This document shows positions 56,588 to 64,000 of a DNA stretch of 64,000 bases, piece by piece (the stretch's first letter is position 1; the number at the start of each line of letters is the position of its first letter). Source of the DNA: Galeruca laticollis (taxonomy: Eukaryota > Arthropoda > Insecta > Coleoptera > Chrysomelidae); the NCBI GenBank assembly GCA_963921935.1, contig OY998180.1, forward strand, positions 107,164,270-107,228,269. The letters are read 5' to 3'. The position numbers and the translations under genes were made by a program. Below the pieces are notes generated by a model. That model worked only from the letters and a program-made list of their open reading frames with translations. It did no database searches and was not told the origin of the DNA.

Positions 56588-56660
56588 TTCTATTGGGAAT
56601 CGAACCTCGATCTTCCGCGTGTAAGAGTCAAGTATCTCTCTACCACTGAGCTATCGACCA
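56588..56660 (-). tRNA. tRNA-like sequence (pseudo-tRNA or SINE head)
   Basis: On the minus strand TAGCTCAGTGGTAGAG is a good A-box and D-arm, and GGTTCGATTCC about 30 bases further is a perfect B-box, with a T7 run just after the end as a Pol III terminator. A TTACACG segment sits where a Val-type anticodon region would be. The acceptor-stem halves (GGTCGAT and AATAGAA) do not pair, so it is not a functional tRNA. A tRNA-derived SINE promoter or a decayed tRNA fits better. Confidence 0.6.
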
Positions 56661-56797
56661 CATTTATTAATGAAAATGTAAAGAATATAGATAAGGTAAC
56701 TCAAATTTTTAATAGAAACCTTTACATTTTTAAATGAAATTATAACATTATTAGGAATAATAATGAAGATAACATAAATGTAGGTACTTACTTAGAT

Positions 56798-57451
56798 TCA
56801 TTCTTTTGCAAAATTTCTGATAAAGTTATTACAATTGCTAATATTCAATGAGGTTGGTACTGAATTATGATTAAAACTAGTAGTGCTAGTACTGCTAGTC
56901 TGTGCTGTATGTAGTTGGGTGATTCCGGTTTGATGTATCGACTGCATTATGTTCGCAGTGTTCGTTTTATTTGTCATTGAGTCATCCAGGTAGTTCTCAG
57001 CTACGGATGTACTTTTCCAGCCACCGTGTCGTTTGAGAGCTGTAATATCTCCCCCCGCATCAATTAATAGTGTGGCAGAAGATCTACGAACACTATGTCC
57101 GGTGTACAGATTTACATTTGGTAAGTTTAAGTAGGCTGCTATTTGTCGGCCCATTGATGCAAATTTGTTGATGCCAATTATCTCAACAGTACATTTGCCG
57201 CGTTGGTAGTTCAAGAAGAAAGAAGTATTTGTTACATTAGTTGGGCGTAGTGCTATATACTTATTGCATATGTCATAAAATACACCTGTCACTCTAAATT
57301 TTCTAACAATCTTTGTTTTAGTGCTAGGTATGGTTATTAAAAGAGCTGAATTAAGGTCTTGAATGTCTTCCTTTTTCATTAAATACATTTCGTTATTACG
57401 ACAAGCACCCATAATCCCTATGATTAATCCAACCCACAGACTTAGGATCAA
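56798..57451 (-). CDS. Crypton-type tyrosine recombinase
   Basis: An uninterrupted 217-codon ORF encodes the catalytic domain of a tyrosine recombinase. Expected residues are all present: Arg18 in GACRNNEMYL, His119-x-x-Arg122 in GHSVRR, His142 and Trp145 in RHGGWKS, and the nucleophile Tyr154 in AENYLDDS. A Ser/Thr/Asn-rich tail of about 60 residues follows. The sequence resembles the recombinases of animal Crypton elements. Upstream of the first Met the frame continues a few codons (TISSPLIL) behind an ACAATTAG acceptor-like site, with an ATG-started short frame at about 57500, so an N-terminal exon may be missing or spliced. No stops or frameshifts, unlike nearly all neighbours. Confidence 0.85.
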   Translation of the reverse strand: MILSLWVGLIIGIMGACRNNEMYLMKKEDIQDLNSALLITIPSTKTKIVRKFRVTGVFYDICNKYIALRPTNVTNTSFFLNYQRGKCTVEIIGINKFASMGRQIAAYLNLPNVNLYTGHSVRRSSATLLIDAGGDITALKRHGGWKSTSVAENYLDDSMTNKTNTANIMQSIHQTGITQLHTAQTSSTSTTSFNHNSVPTSLNISNCNNFIRNFAKE

Positions 57452-57841
57452 TGGACTACTAATTGTATATTCGGTTTGACTCCTCTACGGTGGTCGCCAT
57501 GTTGTGCTAATTTTAAGTTGGCCGGCCTGAGTCATGTGATTCGTACAGGACTGGTTTAAACAATAAATCAGAAATCATTTATAAAATAGGAAAATATGAA
57601 ACGGTGAGAGAAAAAAGTATACCTACTTTATTATTCATACTAGCTAATACGTATTGTGTATCTACCTAAGTTGGGATTATGGAAAACATTTTCATAAATT
57701 TTAAGAAGTGTTTATTTATAAATTATATTATTATATATTCTTATTCAAATTCAATTAATCAGGAAATAAATAAAATAACCGTTGATTTTAATTTCACATT
57801 CACATTAATACAATATGGAAATATAAAAAAATGCTACAAGT
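57452..57841. other. Upstream region of the Crypton ORF
   Basis: A minus-strand ATGGCGACCACCGTAGAGGA near 57500 could begin a short leader exon (MATTVEESNRIYN). Nothing else is recognised; the rest is AT-rich. Confidence 0.4.
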
Positions 57842-58140
57842 ACAGGATGGGTCGCTTTAGACCGGGAACTGTGACGTCACTCGTGACCTTGACCTATTTT
57901 TGGGGGTTTGGCCCGGGCCATATGCCAAAATTTTTTGTTGGCCCGGGCCAATTGACAAAATTTGGAAGGTCAATGACCCCAAGTCCCAAAATTTGGAAGG
58001 TCAAAGGTTATTGACCTTTCGTGACCTTGACCTACTTTTCGTGACCTTGACCTAGTTTTCGTGACGTCACATGACCACGCCCTATGACGTAACATGACCA
58101 CGCCCTATGACGTAACATGACCGCACCCTATGACGTCACA
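57842..58140. promoter_or_regulatory. Repeat island rich in nuclear-receptor and CRE-like motifs
   Basis: TGACCTTGACCT occurs at 57884-57895, 58022-58033 and 58042-58053 (complement AGGTCAAGGTCA, an extended half-site of the FTZ-F1/ERR type). The CRE palindrome TGACGTCA occurs at 57872, 58062 and 58131. TGGCCCGGGCCA palindromes lie at 57909 and 57939. A 23-bp unit (ATGACCACGCCCTATGACGT) is repeated three times at 58070-58138. These are short tandem duplications. Regulatory activity is inferred from motif identity only. Confidence 0.6.
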
Positions 58141-58249
58141 TTGTCTATGTGCCGTATGTACGTTTCGTCGTATGTGTCATCCGTCAAATGTCTCATCTGT
58201 CATATGTGACGTATGTTCGTTCCGTCGTATGTGTAATCCGTCAAATCCT

Positions 58250-58446
58250 TGCCATCTATCGTCGTCGTCGTCAACCTACATTATCCAACAGGTGTCGGTA
58301 ATACAGTTACCTTGTCTTGCTATCTATCGTCGTCGTCGTCAACCTACACTATCCAACAGGTGTCGGTAATACAGTTACCTTATCTTGCCATCTATCGTCG
58401 TCGTCGTCAACCTACATTATCCAACAGGTGTCGGTAATACAGTAGC
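58250..58446. repeat. 68-bp tandem repeat, three copies
   Basis: TCTATCGTCGTCGTCGTCAA followed by TATCCAACAGGTGTCGGTAA recurs at 58255, 58323 and 58391, a period of 68 bp with very few differences. Confidence 0.92.
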
Positions 58447-58499
58447 TGGCTTTTTCCGTATACTGCGCATGTTTTCCGTTACATATAGGCCAAAAAAGA

Positions 58500-58860
58500 C
58501 ACATTTCAACGTTCTGCGCACGTACTAAAGGCATTTCCCCATATCTCTGTTATTATTTGTCGGATTGGAGTTTAATAAACGGCATTTTGATTGTTAGAAT
58601 ATTATCGTATACAGGATGTACGAAAAAAAAAGATGCCATTAGGGCAATAACGTATATCTCTGTGAGTATTGGTCGGAATGAAGTCAAATAAACGCTATTA
58701 TATTTGTTAGATTATTATCGTATTCAGGATGTGCAAAAAAGATGCCACTAGGGCACTAACGTATATCTCTGCTATTATTGGTTAGATTTTTATGGAACAA
58801 ACAATATTATGATTGTTAGATTATTGTCGTATACAGGATATGCTCATATGCTCACAATGT
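58500..58860. repeat. Diverged tandem repeat of about 105-115 bp
   Basis: AACGTATATCTCTG followed by TTAGATTATTATCGTAT and CAGGATGT recurs about three times (near 58540, 58655, 58760). Lying just outside the Polinton-like genes, it may belong to that element's terminal repeat, but no second copy is inside the window. Confidence 0.7.
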
Positions 58861-59048
58861 ATTCAGTATATATTAAATCCCCATATTTTGGTATGGCTAC
58901 CCTGTTTAAATTCAGAAGTGTAAATAAAACAAAATAATTTCAATCAATCAATTTAATAATCTTAATCGTTCACAACTTTAGGTTTATAGAAGTATATAAA
59001 TTCTCTAAGGGCCACTGCCATTATACTATTACTACAATCACAAATGGT

Positions 59049-59648
59049 CTACAATAGTTCAAATTTACTCAAATGTCCATTATTTTGAGTGAATTTCTTG
59101 ATAATTTCAATCACATTTCTATAGAATTCACAAAAATGTAGAGATTCTAAATGAGTGAGACGATGAGAAATGAGACAATTATCAACTTGTATAATTTGAA
59201 GGACATCTTCTATTCGTAGAAGGAAACTGATGCCGTGCTTAGTCACTTCCAAACATTTAACATCATCAAATATTAGTTGTCGAATAGTGCAATAGTCTCC
59301 ACATCGTATCGTCTCTGGCTTATATTCTTCGTATAATGCTGGAAGTGGGGCACTTATGCATGAATTGTTATTTAAAATATCGATAAAAGAGTCCCATTCG
59401 TAAGTGCTGAAGGAGATTTTGGTATCAACGTATGCGAGAGTGATCACACTACTAAACGTCCGTGCTGGACCACATCCAATTCGAAAATTCGTATCTGTAG
59501 AATACTCGCTATAAAGTAAGTAGTGTTTTTCCATTTTGGAAGCAATTTCATACTTTTCTAAAATATGATCTAGTTCAGCATCATAAGTATAACTTTCTGG
59601 AGCACTAGTACTACAACTACTACTATAACCACTATCTTGAGAATTCAT
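59049..59648 (-). CDS. Unknown ORF of the Polinton-like element
   Basis: The ORF is open from 59756, but the likely start is the Met at 59648 (MNSQDSGYSSSC...), giving about 199 residues. It has a Ser/Tyr-rich N-terminus, then YEIASKMEKHYLLYSEYS and FRIGCGPARTFSSVITLAYV, then a C-terminal half with mixed helix- and strand-like pattern. No stop interrupts it. I recall similar ORFs next to insect Polinton-like integrases but know no function. No membrane segment or catalytic motif was seen. It is the last minus-strand gene, 124 bases beyond the integrase stop. Confidence 0.6.
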   Translation of the reverse strand: MNSQDSGYSSSCSTSAPESYTYDAELDHILEKYEIASKMEKHYLLYSEYSTDTNFRIGCGPARTFSSVITLAYVDTKISFSTYEWDSFIDILNNNSCISAPLPALYEEYKPETIRCGDYCTIRQLIFDDVKCLEVTKHGISFLLRIEDVLQIIQVDNCLISHRLTHLESLHFCEFYRNVIEIIKKFTQNNGHLSKFELL

Positions 59649-59771
59649 ATTGACGACTAACAATGTGGCTTGCAGCTCTCTCCAATTTATACCCACTCCT
59701 ATCTCTTCGAGGATAATAATGTGCCCGTTACAAAACCTTGTATTCACATGCGACAATCAATGTGAAAGTAG

Positions 59772-60645
59772 TTACACAACAACAACATCTGCGTTTTCTA
59801 TCCAACTGTTATGTTTTTTGTCTAAACCCAACCATTTAACATACATCCTGTTGCCTTTTCTTCTTAGCACCTTTTCCACCAAGTATATGTCTGGATTTAA
59901 CGTTTTCTGCAGCTCTTCCTCGTAAAACCCTCCACTGATTGGTATACCATACATGTCTTCAAGCAAATACGTGATAGGATTAGTGATTTTGATTTTAACG
60001 ATTTTGAATAGTTCTGTCGTACAATTGGGGGTGTATCCTTTTTCAAAGACATGTTTCGACTTGCTTATACGTACAATATCACCAACTTTAAATTTTCGTG
60101 GCCCAACTATCTTTAGATGACTATAGGTTTTGTGTAAAATCGTTTTTTCGTTGGATTTATTGACTTGGAAAGGTTTATACTTGGTAGTTGAATGCTTTGT
60201 ATCATTGTATTTCTCAGTTATTTCGGGTAGAATGTCTATCCATTTATAGGTGCCGTTTAAACTGAAATGTTTATATAGTTTTGATTTGATTGTTCGTATT
60301 ACTCGTTTGGCCATAGAAGCTTTTTTCGTACTAAATACGCTATAGTGATTAATTGTATGTTTTTTCATTAATTGTTGAAACTTGTTGTTGTAAAATTCCG
60401 TTCCTTGGTCCGATTGAAGATTTTTGGGTGTTCGACCTGTGTGGGCGAGAATGTCCGAGAATGCACGAGTTAGCTCTTCGCCAGTCTTTGTCTTTAATGG
60501 TCGTGTCCACAAAAACTTTGATGAGCGTAAGATCGCATTTCAGCCAAATCCATTTGCCATAAATCATCTATGCCTCTGACAATTGTACGTATGCGCGGAT
60601 AATTTTTACGTATCGGTTTGTGGAGTTCGTTTACAAGCTAAATTT
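59772..60645 (-). pseudogene. Polinton-type integrase with chromodomain
   Basis: The N-terminal part (to 60645) includes IRKNYPRIRTIVRG and WQMDLAEM with the first catalytic Asp, in a different frame from the main ORF 60512-59772. The main ORF has LQSDQGTEFYNNKF (second Asp). In the third motif (ASMAKRVIRTIKSK) Lys stands where the catalytic Glu is expected. The SH3-like part (FKVGDIVRISKSKHVFEKGY) and a C-terminal chromodomain (YLVEKVLR, YVKWLG, SWIEN) follow. The enzyme normally inserts the viral genome into host DNA, and the chromodomain may bind modified histones. Frame changes near 60500-60570 plus the Glu loss make it inactive. Confidence 0.87.
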
Positions 60646-60702
60646 TGGATGACATGCTTCGTAAGCACATACACGTTCTCAACTGATGATATCTTTTCGA
60701 TA

Positions 60703-61227
60703 CTATTTGATACCTTTCTTCAAGTAATTTGTTCGTAATTCGTTTATGGATACTTCATGCTCATTGATTTTTCCTTGGAGTTGTTGATGTATATCTTTTA
60801 AAAATATTTCCCCAAAACCTTGAACAAAAGATTTGAATTCTTGTCTCATATTATCTTTGGTCACAACAATCACATCATCGACGTACTTTTTAGTTGCCAT
60901 ATCTCGAGCTGCGACGGGCGGATTTCTCGAAATAAATGAATTAATGTAGAGGATTTCATCTCGGTTATTTTCTACCTTCTTTTGTAATGTAGGAATGAGT
61001 GTTTTATGAAGTTCTTGCAGATCATTATTATACACTTGCATTTGCTCATCGACATAAAGTTTATTGGCAGCATCGCTATTTGTAGTCGGCGCCTTAACAT
61101 TACAGATTCTCACATTTTTAGCATCAATATTACCGTCCGAAGTGTGTGGATATGATACTTTCGACATATACGGTGTAATACGTTCATTAGCATGACGACG
61201 GCGGTGTCCGAACTTATCGAGAGGCAT
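60703..61227 (-). CDS. Fibre-like structural protein of the Polinton-like element
   Basis: An intact 174-residue ORF starting MPLDKFGHRRRHANERITPY. It contains the phage-fibre-like motif twice: KAPTTNSDAANKLYVDEQMQ and NPPVAARDMATKKYVDDVIV, each followed by coiled-coil heptads (LQKKVENNRDEI, LQGKINEHEVSINELR). The AxxxDAxNKxYVD pattern marks trimeric tail-fibre or spike N-termini. A surface-spike or attachment role is inferred. The next gene begins 28 bases upstream. Confidence 0.6.
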   Translation of the reverse strand: MPLDKFGHRRRHANERITPYMSKVSYPHTSDGNIDAKNVRICNVKAPTTNSDAANKLYVDEQMQVYNNDLQELHKTLIPTLQKKVENNRDEILYINSFISRNPPVAARDMATKKYVDDVIVVTKDNMRQEFKSFVQGFGEIFLKDIHQQLQGKINEHEVSINELRTNYLKKGIK

Positions 61228-61255
61228 GATTGAAATGAATAGACTTCATTTTTGG

Positions 61256-62317
61256 TTATTCTATTATATTTGCTTCCTTTAGTTCATTTATGAAGGCAAT
61301 TATTTCGTTGTCGTTGGACGTATTACCTGCCTCTTTTGAAGCAATCAATAATTTCAAACGTTCAACCAATTCATTTGAATCATCGCAATAAATATATTCC
61401 ATAGGTTTTTCGTTGTACGTTAAGCCAAGTCCTTTTCCTCTATTAATTGGAATTGATTTTAGGCGAGTTCTTGTTGACATGGATCCAGATCGTTGAATTG
61501 AAGACGTATTTTGTGAACTACTCGGTGCTGAGTCTGATCGCTGAAATTTAAATAATGGTTTAATTATATATTTGAATTTGTCAGTACTTGAACCTTTAAG
61601 ACGATTAAGAGTATCAAGATGGACTTGTGTATTGTTTAACAGAATTTTGTAATGTTTTAGATCTTCCTCTTTATAATGGGGATCGTTGTAAAATAAAAGC
61701 TCATACAATCCTTGATTTCCAGGTAGGTATCCCGCCTCTTTGTTACCATCCTGTAGCACGTTTATATTACCGTTTGTTTTATCAAAGGCAACTCGACGTT
61801 TACCCAGCATCCATCCAAACATATCATCATAGATAGGACCGTAATTTTTGTCAATTTTATCATCTTTTTGAAAATAATCCTCAATGTATTTTAAACTGAT
61901 CGGAGGGTATTGATCCATATATTCTTGAAAAGCTTCATGTGAAACGTTAGGACGTATCTCCTCTGGAGATTCGGGGCGTATAATATCTCCTGCCTCATCT
62001 GTTTCAGCTACAGATTCCGATTCGAGAAAAGATGGTGGTACAAACACATCATCAGCATCTAGTTTTTCTTCTTTCTTTACTTCCTCCTCCTCCTCCTCTT
62101 TTTTAATTGGATTCAAATTTGAAATTGTTTTCTGCAATGTCTTTGAAGACTCTACAATTTCCTTCAATGGCATAGATATTGGTTTGAAGAGTTTATTAAG
62201 AGACTCATCGTGCTCTGATTTACCCAATTTCAAAGCTAATTATTTTTTGCGAATTGATTTGGCTAGTTCAGCCACCTTTTTCTTACGCAAGGCAGCAGCT
62301 ACTTTATCGTCTGACAT
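61256..62317 (-). pseudogene. DUF8207-like protein of the Polinton-like element
   Basis: The likely start is at 62317 (MSDDKVAAALRKKKVAELAK); an in-frame stop at 62240-62242 breaks it after 25 codons, and the rest (to 61256) is open for 325 codons. A highly charged N-terminus with a Lys/Glu run is followed by the conserved block NYGPIYDDMFGWMLGKRRVA, NQGLYELLFYNDPHY and LKHYKILLNNTQVHLD, then a Ser/Arg-rich tail (GSMSTRTRLKSI). The YGP...GLYELLF block marks the DUF8207 family common in insect genomes and integrated viruses. Function is unknown; position suggests a virion component. Confidence 0.7.
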
Positions 62318-62341
62318 ATTGATGTGAACTGAAGACTTAGC

Positions 62342-63028
62342 TTAAATCATTATGTATTTATCAAATCCTTGGCGAAATCTACCATTATTCAGAGCAAAAT
62401 CCTTTACTATTGCTAAAGTTCCATAGTTGTCTGACAACCAACATTGAGAACACATTTTTTTGAGTTTTTCGAAAGTCATGTCTGGAGAAACATGTTCGTC
62501 GAATATATGTTTGAGATTAATTTCGTCTTTCTTGAATAGTACAATCAAATTACAATTATCTCGTATTAGCTGTTTGGGAATTTTCGAATATGTCTGGAAA
62601 AGATAGGCAGCATCTATGTCCTTATGTCTACACATGGAGTAATATTGTCAAATTTTCTGTTGTCCATCACACGCTACATCATCGAATATAAACACGGAGT
62701 TTGGTCGAGCTTCTTCCGGGCTAATAATGTCCTCATTGTCTTTGAATGGAAAATACCCAACGCCTTTGAGTTGAGCTATAACATCTTGCAGCAGTTGATA
62801 TTTTGGTTGAAATAGTGACTTTGAATAAACATAAATATTTTTGAATCTTGCACCATTAGGATTGAACAGAAGTGTCAACATTATATTCGTCTTTCCACAC
62901 CCGCTTGGTCCGCATATTATAGCTCTAAATGAGTTTGGTAATAGTTTTCCATGTTTACCAACAGTTGGTTTAGATGTAAAGTCCAGATTTTCAATGGGTA
63001 GCGTCTATTCTTGTTGAATGATCTTCAT
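62342..63028 (-). pseudogene. Packaging ATPase (FtsK/A32-type) of the Polinton-like element
   Basis: One frame runs from ATG 63028 to the stop at 62342, about 228 codons. It shows Walker A GPSGCGKT (about 62895-62918), Walker B FIFDDV, and the conserved KIPKQLIRDNCNLIVLFK segment with the C-terminal block RFRQGFDKYI. The ATPase drives genome packaging into capsids. In-frame stops at 63005-63007 (codon 8) and 62648-62650 interrupt it; the rest is well conserved, so the inactivation looks fairly recent. It lies 24 bases from the DUF8207-like start and faces the PLA2 gene across the (TA)n tract. Confidence 0.9.
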
Positions 63029-63055
63029 CTTGTGATGGGTGCTATTAAAGTATTT

Positions 63056-63272
<217 letters not shown>

Positions 63273-63299
63273 GTTTCATTACATCGTCGCAGATCAGTC

Positions 63300-64000
63300 T
63301 TAATGTTGGTGTTTGAGGGAGAAGGTCTTTTGAATTCTCTAATCAATAAACTTCATTTACCCACCTACAATTATTGTGGACGTATGTGATGATTATGATG
63401 GAAATAATTTGTTAACTGTTGAAGACTTACACTCTCTCTCTCTCTCCTTTTACAGCAGGAACAAAGTTACAAAAACGACTTATACGTGGTGACGTCGGTA
63501 TTAATCCTTTAGACGACGCCTGTAAACAACACGATATCGCATATTAACAAAATAAAACTCTTGAAGAACGCCACAAAGCAGATAAGGAGTTGGAAGATAA
63601 AGCTTGGGATCGAGTCAAATCAAAAGACGCATCTTTTGGTGAAAAGAGTGCTGCATTACTTGTTACGGGCGGCATGAAGGTTAAACGAAAGTTGGGAATG
63701 GGAATGGGAAAACGTCGTTCCTTCCATCGATATGTCGTGCTAAAGGTAGGCAAATCCATGAAGAGAGAGGCATCTTTGAAATAAAGTGCCTTGTTTGCTT
63801 TACGAGCAGCCAAATCACTTATTCGACAGTTTGGAGGATCACCGAAAATTGATGTTCCTCGCGTGATACCTGTAGTGAAATCTGGAGGTTTTCTACCCCT
63901 TATACCTCTGTTTGCTGGACTCTTAGCACTTGGAGCGTTATTGGGTGGAGCTGCAGGGGTGGCAAAGACCGTCATTGATGCCAATAATGCTCGAAAAAAA
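63300..64000 (+). pseudogene. Minor capsid protein with phospholipase A2 domain (partial)
   Basis: The frame before the gap ends LHLPTYNYCG at 63380. It resumes at 63456 with the second half of the calcium loop and the helix INPLDDACKQHDIAY containing the His-Asp catalytic pair of parvovirus-type PLA2. The two halves are separated by 63382-63455, which has GTATGT at its start and a CT-rich tract plus ACAG at its end, as in a short spliceosomal intron. Stops follow at 63545-63547 and 63782-63784. The later part is basic (KVKRKLGMGMGKRR), then hydrophobic (LPLIPLFAGLLALGALLGG). Such PLA2 domains act on membranes during virus entry. The start is lost in the (TA)n tract and the end lies beyond the window. 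Confidence 0.8.

Noticed and set aside
56588..56660. Functional tRNA-Val gene
   Set aside because: The acceptor stem does not pair and the T-stem is mismatched; it is kept only as tRNA-like.
58130..58437. Two ORFs with repeated cysteine, histidine and arginine patterns over the tandem repeats
   Set aside because: They are translations of the 68-bp and short tandem repeats. Periodicity, not selection, keeps them open.

Overview
The window looks like a TE-dense stretch of an arthropod, most probably insect, genome. It is AT-rich, has spliceosomal introns, and nearly every recognisable protein comes from a transposable element or an endogenous virus-like element. The species cannot be fixed from sequence alone. 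The only convincing host-gene piece is one immunoglobulin-like exon on the minus strand (44579-44716), flanked by consensus splice sites.

Layout. 1-1089: 3' part of a hAT (ZBED/FAM200-like) element. 2297-8391: a complete Ty3/gypsy retrotransposon on the minus strand, with 495-bp LTRs, PBS, PPT, a Gag with a SAP motif, and a Pol that lacks its protease and carries a macro-domain-like region plus a CCCH-like finger after the integrase. 9570-10160: LINE remnant. 10161-14841: a decayed Ty3/gypsy element with short LTRs, interrupted by a LINE ORF1 fragment between two copies of the same RT segment. 15975-23720: a pogo/Tigger transposase split into two halves by a LINE, which itself holds a second LINE. 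24096-33960: a third, errantivirus-like Ty3/gypsy element on the plus strand. It is broken by a 2-kb palindrome around its protease active site (25836-27853) and by a pogo element with clear TIRs (29233-32872). 35046-37056: more copies of the 174-bp-unit module. 37083-39521: BEL/Pao remnant. 39522-43912: a long inverted-repeat element built from 179-bp units, itself hit by a 2.0-kb insertion with a CTAC target duplication.

After the Ig exon come MITE and hairpin repeats, a pogo transposase (48317-49760) and a piggyBac 3' end (to 50636, with TTAA). These are followed by a gag remnant, a DUF7869-like gene remnant, two Penelope-like RT fragments in opposite orientation flanking a (TA)n tract and a Tc1 element, a tRNA-like sequence, and a full tyrosine-recombinase ORF of Crypton type.

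57842-58860 is a repeat island with reiterated TGACCTTGACCT and TGACGTCA motifs. From 59049 to the window end lies an endogenous Polinton/adintovirus-like element. Minus-strand genes are a packaging ATPase, a DUF8207-like protein, a fibre-like protein, an integrase with chromodomain and an unknown ORF. Across a (TA)n tract, a divergent plus-strand gene encodes a phospholipase-A2-type minor capsid protein whose calcium loop is split by an intron-like GT-AG segment. Most copies carry stops or frameshifts, so this is largely a TE graveyard with repeated nesting. All functional calls are by eye from motifs; no database search was run.
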